Shown: one piece after another, positions 1-6,638 of the stretch
How positions within the stretch are numbered: position 1 is the first letter of the stretch
Layout of the letters: each line of letters opens with the position of its first letter
Source: Bacteroidetes bacterium UBA6063
GTDB taxonomy: Bacteria; Bacteroidota; Bacteroidia; NS11-12g; UBA9320
Length of the DNA: 9,689 bases
NCBI GenBank assembly: GCA_002428905.1
Contig: DIYD01000325.1
Location: forward strand, 1-9,689
Direction: 5' to 3'
Notes under the pieces: generated by a model
Databases searched by the model: none
Seen by the model: only the letters and a program-made list of their open reading frames with translations
Told to the model about the DNA's origin: nothing
Position numbers and translations under genes: made by a program

Positions 1-1946
1 ACAGGTTCAAAACCATAGGTGTTCTGTTCCAGGCTCTCATAAAACAAATCTACTTTCTCAAGCCATATTTTTGGCCGCGTGGTATTGGACTGAACCATGT
101 TTGGATTATATGAGGTAAGCCCATTGATGGTACCAAACCACATATTTCCCTGGGCATCACAATGCGATGCATTTTGACAGGTTTCAATGCCCTGAAACCC
201 TTCTGAAGAACCGTAAAACTCAACTTCAATTACATCGCCGGTTTCATTTACAGTAAGCTTTTCTAGCCCTCGTTCATGACCAACATACATTCTGTTTTGC
301 TGGTCAAATTCAAGCAGGTACAGATTGCTTGACTTTAAATCGGCGGTTACCTGTTCTATAGATTTGGTCTTGACATCGTAGCGCATCAAACCATCTGACG
401 TAGCCATCCAAACAAAATTATCCTCTCGCCTGAGTGCACGAATGCTCTGGTAGTTCAACCCTGCTTCATCCAATAACATGGTCACCTTTCCCGATCGAAT
501 AACGCCAAGGCCTTTGCTTTCTGTACCAAACCAAACTTCATTTTTTCGATAAGCGTCCAGCGCCGTAATTCTATTGGAAGGTAATTGGGTCAGATAACGA
601 TAATTCTTGATCTTGAATGCGCCTTTCACTGGAATAACTTCACTCATTCCTCCGTCTAATGTAGCCACCCAAACCCTGCCGTCTGGCGTGCATTCAATAT
701 CCTTGATATAGTTACCACACAGCCCATCAAATGTGGTGATCCACTGGAACGTGTCATTTTTATAGTAGGTTAATCCACCTCCTTCACTTCCCAGCCATAT
801 TGTACTGTCTCTTGTTTGACAAATTGCCTTAACCTTGACGTTCGCATAACCTGAATCGCGGCCATAAACAACCACATTGTTCGAGTCGATGATGGTGATT
901 CCCTTTTTTCCCGTTCCTGCTATAATGGCCCCCTCATAGGTTTCAAACACCGAATACACATAGTTATCTCCAAGACCCTCCTTTTCCGTAAGGTGTTGAA
1001 AGTACTGCCCGGCAAACAAGTTCAACCCTCCTCCGGATGTTCCAAGCCATACGTTCCCCCAATGATCTTTTTCAATGCTGCGTACATGGTTATTAGTCAG
1101 GCCGTTTTTGAGTGCATAATGGCTTAGCTTCTTCCGTTCAAGATCATATCCAAACGCACCAAATGCTTGCGTTGCAATCCAAAGTTGATTGTCTACAATT
1201 TCGATATCATATGCAATTACAGTGCTTGGCAATGGGATACCCGATTTTGCAAAGCTTGTACCGTTAAAGTATGCAATGCCCTTGCCATAGGTTCCAACCC
1301 ATATTCCTGCACTATCTGATTCCAGGCTTTGTACATAATTATCAGGCAAACCATCTCTTTTTTGATATCGTTTCTTCTCCTTCCATGTGAGCGTTTCCAG
1401 TACATACAAACCTCTATTGGTTCCAACATAAACCTCGTTTCCTTTTTGTTCGAGTGCGGTAACATAAAAGATTTCTGTTTCTGAATTTGACAACACCTGA
1501 CGAAATGCCTGGCCATCGAATTGATACAGTCCATTGGAGGAGCCGATAAGGAGAAACGTATCTACCTGAAGCATGCAAAACACTTTGGCATCACCTTCTT
1601 CACGTAAATGGTAATTGGAAAACTCCATACCATTAAATCGGCTGAGGCCAGTGCGTGTTCCAACCCAAATATCACCTGCGTTGTCTTCGAAAAGACAGTT
1701 AACAAAGTTGTTGATCAGCCCTTGTCGCGTATTGAACACCTTGAAGGTTTGACCATCAAATCTTGCGATTCCTCCTCCACGTGTTCCAACCCACAAGAAG
1801 CCACGACTGTCTTGCAAAACATCGAATACTTGAGATTGAGGCAGCCCTTCTTCGAGGCCAAAACTCTTAAAGTTCGTTTGTTGGCCATACGCAAGCTGGA
1901 CAAGTCCAATACATAACAAAACCAAATAATTTCTCAGGCAGAACAT
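1..1946 (-). CDS. Two-component-regulator propeller (Reg_prop) sensor protein, N-terminal part; cut by window start
   Basis: The frame stays open from the ATG at 1946 down to base 1 (648 codons), so the C-terminus lies outside the window. An in-frame TAA directly precedes this ATG, which fixes the start. Residues 1-21 form a signal peptide (hydrophobic LVLLCIGLVQLAYG, then QQ). Residues ~28 to ~615 contain 14 repeats of the Reg_prop type, such as LWVGTRGGGIARFDG (51-65), IWVGTRTGLSRFNG, VWLGTSGGGLNLF and a last one around W603 (MWFGTINGLTSYNP). Fourteen fits two seven-bladed beta-propellers. The sequence after ~620 looks like the start of a Y_Y_Y domain. In this family such an ectodomain sits in the periplasm, senses a ligand (often a glycan) and passes the signal through one membrane helix to a histidine kinase, hybrid two-component system or other output. 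The output type cannot be told here. The family assignment is firm; the ligand is unknown. Confidence 0.93.
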   Translation of the reverse strand, partial: MFCLRNYLVLLCIGLVQLAYGQQTNFKSFGLEEGLPQSQVFDVLQDSRGFLWVGTRGGGIARFDGQTFKVFNTRQGLINNFVNCLFEDNAGDIWVGTRTGLSRFNGMEFSNYHLREEGDAKVFCMLQVDTFLLIGSSNGLYQFDGQAFRQVLSNSETEIFYVTALEQKGNEVYVGTNRGLYVLETLTWKEKKRYQKRDGLPDNYVQSLESDSAGIWVGTYGKGIAYFNGTSFAKSGIPLPSTVIAYDIEIVDNQLWIATQAFGAFGYDLERKKLSHYALKNGLTNNHVRSIEKDHWGNVWLGTSGGGLNLFAGQYFQHLTEKEGLGDNYVYSVFETYEGAIIAGTGKKGITIIDSNNVVVYGRDSGYANVKVKAICQTRDSTIWLGSEGGGLTYYKNDTFQWITTFDGLCGNYIKDIECTPDGRVWVATLDGGMSEVIPVKGAFKIKNYRYLTQLPSNRITALDAYRKNEVWFGTESKGLGVIRSGKVTMLLDEAGLNYQSIRALRREDNFVWMATSDGLMRYDVKTKSIEQVTADLKSSNLYLLEFDQQNRMYVGHERGLEKLTVNETGDVIEVEFYGSSEGFQGIETCQNASHCDAQGNMWFGTINGLTSYNPNMVQSNTTRPKIWLEKVDLFYESLEQNTYGFEP

Positions 1947-1951
1947 TTAAT

Positions 1952-1983
1952 CAAAAATAAGCCGCTGATGGTAGCTGACCAAA
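1952..1983 (-). promoter_or_regulatory. Bacteroidota-type promoter of the Reg_prop sensor
   Basis: Read on the minus strand, TTTG (1983-1980) is followed after exactly 20 bases by TATTTTTG (1959-1952). This is a full match to the Bacteroidota primary-sigma pattern TTTG / TAnnTTTG. The -7 box ends only 5 bases before the ATG at 1946, so transcription would begin at or just before the start codon, giving an almost leaderless message. The match is seen directly; promoter activity is inferred. Confidence 0.6.
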
Positions 1984-2056
1984 AGCGGATAATAGTTTGA
2001 TTCAAAGTTTGATTTATGGTGGTTGCATCTTTGAAACTGAGATAAATGTTTCAATT

Positions 2057-4318
2057 ATGATCGCACTGAAACGCATACCACGAATGAAGAAATGGCTCAA
2101 GCGACTGAGCTATGTGCTCCTGGCCTATTTTGTTTTTTGCTTACCGAATAATTTATTTCATGAACCGTATTCAACCGTAATCGAAGATACGCACGGACAA
2201 GTGCTGATGGCCCATATTGCTTCGGACGGTCAATGGCGATTCCCGCCGTCTGACTATGTGCCGGAAAAGTTCGAGAAGGCGTTAATCACCTTTGAAGATC
2301 GACGTTTTTATGAACACCACGGGGTTAGCCTGCTTGCCATAGGGCGCGCTATGGTGCAAAACATTCGCTCCAAACGCGTAGTGAGCGGTGGGAGTACCTT
2401 AAGCATGCAAGTGATTCGAATGAGCAGAGGAAGAAAGGGTAGAAAACTCAAAGACAAGTTACAGGAGATGATCATGGCTCTTCGACTGGAAACTCAATAT
2501 TCAAAACCTGAAATACTGAACCTTCACGCTTCCCATGCCCCTTTCGGCGGAAATGTGGTTGGACTCGAAGCGGCAAGCTGGCGCTACTTTGGACATCAGG
2601 CAGACCAACTCTCATGGGCGGAATCCGCTACGCTGGCTGTTCTACCGAATGCGCCATCGTTAATGCACCTGGGTAAAAACCGAAGGGCGTTGTTAGCAAA
2701 ACGCAACCGGTTGTTGCACAGATTACACAAACAAGGACATATCAGCGACATGGAACTGAAAACGGCTTTGAACGAACCACTGCCGGCAAAACCCAAACCA
2801 CTACCTCAACTGACCCCCCACTATATGGCCTTTCTTACGAATCATATTGGTTTGGGCAAACGGATCGAAACCAACATCTCAGGTGAACTGCAAGCCGGCG
2901 TGAATAAAGTAGTACAACGCCACTTTGAATCTTACCGTCATCAGGGGAAGGCCAATATGGCTGTTATTGTTCTCGATGTTCATACCGAAAACATCCTGGC
3001 CTACGTAGGAAACACCAACTGTTCTGAAGCCGACAAAAAACACGTGGACATTGTTCAGGCTCCAAGAAGCACGGGCAGCATCCTTAAACCGTTTCTATTT
3101 GCCAAGGCAATGGAAACGGGACTAATCACACCAGACAAAATAGTACCGGATTACCCGACACGCATTAACGGTTACGCTCCGCAGAATTACGAAGAATCGT
3201 ATGACGGAATGGTGCCCGCCTCAGAAGCTCTGGCCCGTAGTCTAAACATACCTGCTGTACGACTCTTAAGTGAATACGGAGTGACGCGTTTCAAAGACAA
3301 TTTGGAAGAACTTGGTCTAACGACGTTATTTCGCCCGGCTGAGAACTACGGACTATCCTTGATTCTTGGTGGTGCAGAAGCCAGTTTGTTCGATCTTGCT
3401 CATGCCTATGCCCGCCTTTCTCAATCGGCGCAACACAGAGAACCGATGTATGGACTAAGCCCGTCGGTGTCGTATGAAATTCTGGAGGCAATGTCCGCGG
3501 TAAACCGCCCGACCATTGAACAATATTGGAATCGATTTGAGAACAAGCAAAAGATCGCCTGGAAAACGGGCACCAGCTTTGGAGCTCGGGATGCCTGGGC
3601 GATTGGTGTAACAAAGAACCACGTGGTTGCGGTTTGGGTTGGCAATGCCACAGGAGAAGGTGTAACCGGAATGACCGGCAGTAACTCCGCTGCACCTGTA
3701 TTATTTGATGTATTTCAACGATTACCAAGATCGTCCTGGTTTACAATACCCACACGCGACATGAAGTATGTAAAGCTATGCAAACACAGTGGGCAACGGG
3801 TAGGACAGCACTGTAATGACGTTCGTGAAACCTGGATTCCAAAGCCGTGTTTACGTTCACAATCCTGCCAGTTTCACCAGTCCATTGCCGTTTCGAAAAC
3901 TACGGGAAAACGTGTTTTTGCAGGTTGTGAATTACCATCAAACATTATTACCAAATCTTACTTCGTGCTTCCTCCGGCGGCAGAACATTATTACAAAAAC
4001 AACCATCCGAATTTTACGACCTTACCGGATTTTAAAGAAGGTTGCACGAGCAACGCCACAGGACTGGATATCATTTATCCCATGGCCAGAAGCGCTATAA
4101 AAATTCCGGTGCTGCTGAGCGGAAAAACAGCTGGTGTAATTTTCGAGGCAGTCCATCGTCAACCCGACATGGAGCTATTCTGGTATATTGATGGAAAGTT
4201 TATTGCCACAACAACGGAAAACCATCAGCTACAAGTGATCCCCGTTAAAGGCAAACACCACTTGACGGTAACCGACAAACACGGTCAGAAGAGGACGCGT
4301 GTATTTACGGTGATTTGA
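2057..4318 (+). CDS. pbpC: Penicillin-binding protein 1C (bifunctional peptidoglycan glycosyltransferase / transpeptidase)
   Basis: This is a class A penicillin-binding protein of the PbpC type, which polymerises lipid II and cross-links peptidoglycan on the periplasmic face. From the ATG at 2057 it has 753 residues, close to E. coli PbpC (about 770). A basic N-terminus and one membrane anchor (~14-30) lead into the GT51 domain (~40-220), with catalytic Glu80 in FEDRRFYEH and GGSTLSMQ from G111. The transpeptidase domain (~265-570) has SILK (Ser341, Lys344), SLN (Ser395-Asn397) and KTGTSFGARDAWAIG (Lys503). The last ~70-80 residues match the BiPBP_C domain typical of PbpC. The frame extends up to a TTG at 1997, but that would put about 20 extra residues before the anchor; ATG 2057 or ATG 2084 is more likely. 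PbpC is often paired with an alpha-2-macroglobulin gene; none is next to it here. An oddity is H157-ASH-APFGG where the family usually has YLNRAPFGG. Confidence 0.95.
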   Translation: MIALKRIPRMKKWLKRLSYVLLAYFVFCLPNNLFHEPYSTVIEDTHGQVLMAHIASDGQWRFPPSDYVPEKFEKALITFEDRRFYEHHGVSLLAIGRAMVQNIRSKRVVSGGSTLSMQVIRMSRGRKGRKLKDKLQEMIMALRLETQYSKPEILNLHASHAPFGGNVVGLEAASWRYFGHQADQLSWAESATLAVLPNAPSLMHLGKNRRALLAKRNRLLHRLHKQGHISDMELKTALNEPLPAKPKPLPQLTPHYMAFLTNHIGLGKRIETNISGELQAGVNKVVQRHFESYRHQGKANMAVIVLDVHTENILAYVGNTNCSEADKKHVDIVQAPRSTGSILKPFLFAKAMETGLITPDKIVPDYPTRINGYAPQNYEESYDGMVPASEALARSLNIPAVRLLSEYGVTRFKDNLEELGLTTLFRPAENYGLSLILGGAEASLFDLAHAYARLSQSAQHREPMYGLSPSVSYEILEAMSAVNRPTIEQYWNRFENKQKIAWKTGTSFGARDAWAIGVTKNHVVAVWVGNATGEGVTGMTGSNSAAPVLFDVFQRLPRSSWFTIPTRDMKYVKLCKHSGQRVGQHCNDVRETWIPKPCLRSQSCQFHQSIAVSKTTGKRVFAGCELPSNIITKSYFVLPPAAEHYYKNNHPNFTTLPDFKEGCTSNATGLDIIYPMARSAIKIPVLLSGKTAGVIFEAVHRQPDMELFWYIDGKFIATTTENHQLQVIPVKGKHHLTVTDKHGQKRTRVFTVI

Positions 4319-4359
4319 TTCGTATAAATCTGCAAATGTGTATCTTGCAATCAGATACA

Positions 4360-5382
4360 ATGAGCATATTTAAGTACTTCAGCGCGTATATTTTTATTGG
4401 TCTGGGATACCTCTCTCTGACCTCTACGGGCATAAAATCGTTTAGTCTTACCTTATTTTCATTTGGCCTGATTCCCATAGTAGAACTGGTAAGTAAGGAA
4501 AACAAAAGTAGCAACACGGTTCGCAACGAATTGGCTTATGATCTAATCCTGTATAGTCTGGTACCGTTGTATTTGGGTTTACTATTCTTGTTCCTGAACT
4601 CGATTGATTCTAACCTCGATACCACAACTTTAATTGGTAGAATCTCGGCTATGGGGTTATTGATTGGGATATTTGGTATTAATCTGGCGCATGAACTTGG
4701 GCATCGGGTTTCAAAGACCGACCAAAGGCTTGCTCAACTGCTTTTGTGGAGCAGTCAGTACATGCATTTCTTTATAGAACATAACCGTGGGCACCACAAG
4801 CGTGTTGGCACACCAGAAGATCCGGCCACTGCACGCAAGGGTGAACCTCTTTATTTGTACTGGTTCAGAACCGTATTTGGCTCGTATGCTTCAGCCTGGA
4901 ATTTGGAAAAAGATCGACTTCGACGTAAGGACATCGCTGTATGGAGTTTTCAGAACGACATGCTCAAATACGGGATACTGCAGGTCGGTTTACTCAGCGC
5001 GATATTCCTGGCTTTTGGCAGCACTGTGTTCCTGTATTATGTCATTTCCAGCATAGTAGGTATACTTTTACTTGAAACGATCAACTACATCGAACATTAC
5101 GGATTGGCACGTAAGAAGGTTAGTGCTTCCGCTTATGAACGTGTTCAGGAAGTACATTCGTGGAACTCCGATCATGTACTGGGCAGGGCGTTACTTTTTG
5201 AACTCACACGCCATTCGCATCATCATGCCAATTCATCGATCAAATATCCAAAGTTAGAAAGCAAGGAAAAGGCTTCGCAACTTCCTACGGGTTACCCTGG
5301 AATGATGTTGCTAAGTTTGGTTCCTCCACTATGGTTTAGGGTAATGGATAAGCGACTACCTTCTTTTACGGAAAATTCCTAA
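4360..5382 (+). CDS. AlkB-family membrane di-iron monooxygenase (alkane 1-monooxygenase-like)
   Basis: This integral membrane non-haem di-iron enzyme of the fatty acid hydroxylase/desaturase superfamily has 340 residues from ATG 4360. All histidine boxes are present: HELGH (His111, His115), EHNRGHHK (His141, His145, His146) followed by the AlkB signature GTPEDPATAR, the AlkB-specific EHYG (245-248), and RHSHHHA (284-290), where characterised AlkB proteins have RHSDHH. Hydrophobic segments lie near 2-20, 25-41, 58-84, 95-112 and 213-244. Characterised members hydroxylate the terminal carbon of alkanes with electrons from rubredoxin; no rubredoxin or reductase gene is nearby, so the substrate may be an alkane, fatty acyl chain or other lipid. 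The frame extends to a TTG at 4315 overlapping the pbpC stop, with another ATG at 4336; ATG 4360 is chosen because the first membrane segment follows directly. The 41-bp gap to pbpC suggests co-transcription. Confidence 0.88.
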   Translation: MSIFKYFSAYIFIGLGYLSLTSTGIKSFSLTLFSFGLIPIVELVSKENKSSNTVRNELAYDLILYSLVPLYLGLLFLFLNSIDSNLDTTTLIGRISAMGLLIGIFGINLAHELGHRVSKTDQRLAQLLLWSSQYMHFFIEHNRGHHKRVGTPEDPATARKGEPLYLYWFRTVFGSYASAWNLEKDRLRRKDIAVWSFQNDMLKYGILQVGLLSAIFLAFGSTVFLYYVISSIVGILLLETINYIEHYGLARKKVSASAYERVQEVHSWNSDHVLGRALLFELTRHSHHHANSSIKYPKLESKEKASQLPTGYPGMMLLSLVPPLWFRVMDKRLPSFTENS

Positions 5383-5678
5383 TTTCCGTATCGGTCAAAT
5401 TTTATGTCAAAACTTCTCAAGCCAGTTAATCATATGCTATACAATGGAACGGTAAGACCGTAGTTTACTCGATCGTTCAGATATCTGAACCGGGTTTAAA
5501 CGTATTTAGGGCCACCTTGTTGAATGGCTGCTCAAATACAGATTCGCTGTACATAGTGGAGCTCCCATTAACCAACAAAAGCCCCGCGCTTTCGCACGAG
5601 ACTTCAGTTTGGTTTGTTTTTGTGAACAGACGTATAGTTAATAGTTATTTTGGTTGGTTAGTTAGGGGTTCGTTTGGT
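5383..5678. other. Convergent intergenic region, no convincing gene
   Basis: About 296 bases lie between the 3' ends of the AlkB-like gene and the HIRAN gene. The first half holds a perfect 16-bp palindrome (5475-5490). From about 5605 to 5678 the plus strand is G/T-rich, with GGTT-like repeats near 5652-5666. A plus-strand frame without an ATG is open from 5430 to 5681, and a 19-codon ATG frame sits at 5404-5463; neither is recognisable. A weak stem, AAAGC (5578-5582) and GCTTT (5588-5592), could help end transcription in either direction but has no strong U-run. The region may hold a decayed gene or simply the 3' untranslated parts of the two converging units. Confidence 0.6.
5475..5490. 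repeat. Perfect 16-bp palindrome
   Basis: GTTCAGATATCTGAAC is identical to its reverse complement across all 16 bases. It lies about 90 bp after the AlkB-like gene, between two converging genes. It has no loop and no following T-run, so it does not look like an intrinsic terminator. It could be a protein-binding site or chance. Presence is certain; function is unknown. Confidence 0.7.
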
Positions 5679-6149
5679 TTATGATGCCCGCTCTAATACC
5701 TCTTGATTTCGGCGCATTTGACCTGGTGCAAACTTGCTCGAAACCGGAGGCAATGCAACTACTAAGTCGGCAAATACCACAATCGATAGTGCGTTCTTAG
5801 GGTTGGCCTCCAAATCAATATTGCTCACATATACATTTAAGGAAATTCCCGAATCCAGTAGGTTGGCAATCACTACGTTCTCATAGGTAGCCAAATATCC
5901 AATCTTCACACCCTTCCAGAATACAGCAACAGCAAAAGGGTCGTAAACATTGTCAAAATCTCGGGCCATCGTGAGTTTATCGCCAACTCTGATCTGTTCT
6001 TTCAGGTCAACAAAGCCATAGAACATAATACTGGTCAAAAAGCCATTGTATACACGTACGGGTTCATGTTTCACACGTGCCAGGCCAGTGGGTAATACCA
6101 CACCAGAAGCACCTAAACCCAGTTTGTTTAATAAATCTGATCGTTTCAT
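5679..6149 (-). CDS. HIRAN-domain protein with an export-like N-terminus
   Basis: This 156-residue protein carries a HIRAN domain at ~33-130. Diagnostic features are VGDKLTMARD (55-64), N67-x-YD (69-70) with PFAVAVF (71-77) and KIGYLATYEN (82-91), matching the family pattern G-x-x-L-x-L-x-R-x-x-x-N-x-Y-D-x-x-A-I-x-V ... G-Y-L. In HLTF/Rad5-type helicases HIRAN binds 3' single-stranded DNA ends; stand-alone bacterial copies are mostly uncharacterised. Residues 1-24 (MKRSDLLNKLGLGASGVVLP...) resemble a short Tat-type leader in layout but have Lys-Arg where a Tat signal has Arg-Arg, so export is uncertain. The C-terminal ~25 residues are polar and unassigned. It starts 24 bp after the 126-aa gene and is very likely co-transcribed with it, divergent from a WYL regulator. 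The domain call is good; the biological role is unknown. Confidence 0.82.
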   Translation of the reverse strand: MKRSDLLNKLGLGASGVVLPTGLARVKHEPVRVYNGFLTSIMFYGFVDLKEQIRVGDKLTMARDFDNVYDPFAVAVFWKGVKIGYLATYENVVIANLLDSGISLNVYVSNIDLEANPKNALSIVVFADLVVALPPVSSKFAPGQMRRNQEVLERAS

Positions 6150-6173
6150 TGTACTATTTTTAAAAGTTAAACC

Positions 6174-6554
6174 TTAGCCTAAAAGCTCCTGGATATCTTC
6201 TTTCAGACAGCTTCTCCAGAATGGACGAATGCAGTTTCTCCAGAATTTTTTACTTGCAATTGAAAGCTCTTTCAACTCGTTTTTAAGTTCGAGTAAGATG
6301 AATGCACTTACCTTTGGGTGAATGAAAAATGGTTTCATATTCCACCAGCCCGGGTAATTATCTTTGATGTACTTCCATGTGTCTGCCCAGGAGTTAAACA
6401 CGGGAAATGACAATTCTAAATAGTCGTATACTTCTTCAGACGTGTCTAACATGTATACGTACTCTCCATTGGCATCACGATGTCGGTTAACAGCGATTGA
6501 ATACTCTGATGAACCTGCTTCAAAAAAACGTTGCTTATAAATTCTGTCTTGCAT
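6174..6554 (-). CDS. Hypothetical 126-aa protein, first gene of the HIRAN unit
   Basis: I do not recognise this 126-residue protein. It has no signal peptide or membrane segment. The middle is rich in aromatic residues (YVYMLDTSEEVYDYLEL, then WADTWKYIKDNYPGWWNMKPFFIH), followed by a charged amphipathic helix (LLELKNELKEL). The C-terminus holds two copies of an eight-residue unit, FWRNCIRP and FWRSCLKE, each with a Trp-Arg and a Cys. Support for it being real comes from its length, a good ribosome-binding site (AAGGAATT just before the ATG on the minus strand) and tight spacing to the HIRAN gene. The layout suggests a soluble cytoplasmic protein that may act with the HIRAN protein or be controlled by the divergent WYL regulator. 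No function is assigned. Confidence 0.75.
   Translation of the reverse strand: MQDRIYKQRFFEAGSSEYSIAVNRHRDANGEYVYMLDTSEEVYDYLELSFPVFNSWADTWKYIKDNYPGWWNMKPFFIHPKVSAFILLELKNELKELSIASKKFWRNCIRPFWRSCLKEDIQELLG
6208..6246 (-). repeat. Imperfect 24-bp tandem duplication inside the 126-aa gene
   Basis: The 15-base segments at 6208-6222 (CAGCTTCTCCAGAAT) and 6232-6246 (CAGTTTCTCCAGAAT) differ at one base and are 24 bases apart, exactly eight codons. This keeps frame and yields the repeated FWRxC units near the protein's C-terminus. It points to a recent small duplication within the gene. Confidence 0.7.
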
Positions 6555-6561
6555 AATTCCT

Positions 6562-6569
6562 TAATTTTG
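6562..6569 (+). promoter_or_regulatory. Possible -7 box for the WYL regulator gene
   Basis: TAATTTTG matches the Bacteroidota -7 pattern TAnnTTTG on all fixed positions. No TTTG or TTG lies at the expected ~20-base distance upstream, so this is weak. If used, the leader would be about 65 bases and would include the inverted repeat at 6587-6611, placing that repeat just downstream of the start site. Confidence 0.3.
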
Positions 6570-6586
6570 ATTCAAACAAACGACAC

Positions 6587-6611
6587 CAAAATGCAGCCTA
6601 TTTGCATTTTG
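6587..6611. promoter_or_regulatory. Perfect inverted repeat, candidate operator between the HIRAN unit and the WYL gene
   Basis: The arms CAAAATGCA (6587-6595) and TGCATTTTG (6603-6611) are exact reverse complements, separated by a 7-base spacer. The centre-to-centre geometry (16 bp) suits a dimeric helix-turn-helix regulator binding one face of the helix over about one and a half turns. It lies 27 bp before the WYL start codon and 32 bp before the 126-aa gene's start codon, in an otherwise A/T-rich 84-bp divergent gap. The natural inference is that the WYL protein binds here and controls both directions. It is not a terminator, since no gene ends here. Confidence 0.55.
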
Positions 6612-6638
6612 AAAATTTTTTAAAAAAAATCGAAAAAA

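Noticed and set aside
1217..1534. 105-codon minus-strand open frame
   Set aside because: It lies inside the Reg_prop sensor in another phase, while the sensor frame shows continuous repeats through this segment.
1608..1916. 102-codon plus-strand open frame
   Set aside because: It is antisense to the sensor's signal peptide and first blades; the translation shows no recognisable pattern.
1997..2056. TTG start for PbpC adding 20 residues
   Set aside because: The extra residues place acidic and polar sequence before the basic anchor; ATG 2057 gives the usual family layout.
3291..3728. 145-codon minus-strand open frame
   Set aside because: It is antisense to the PbpC transpeptidase domain, whose catalytic motifs are intact in the plus frame.
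3816..4100. 94-codon plus-strand open frame inside pbpC
   Set aside because: It is out of phase within the well-conserved PbpC C-terminal region; no sign of a separate product.
4787..5257. Two plus-strand frames within the AlkB-like gene
   Set aside because: They are in another phase, and the AlkB frame carries all histidine boxes across the same bases.
5578..5592. AAAGC/GCTTT stem as a bidirectional terminator
   Set aside because: Only five pairs, and no clear U-run on the plus strand; kept as a note in the intergenic entry.
5649..5678. GGTT-like repeats as a telomere-like or G-quadruplex element
   Set aside because: Runs of G are mostly two long and irregular, so no stable quadruplex is expected.
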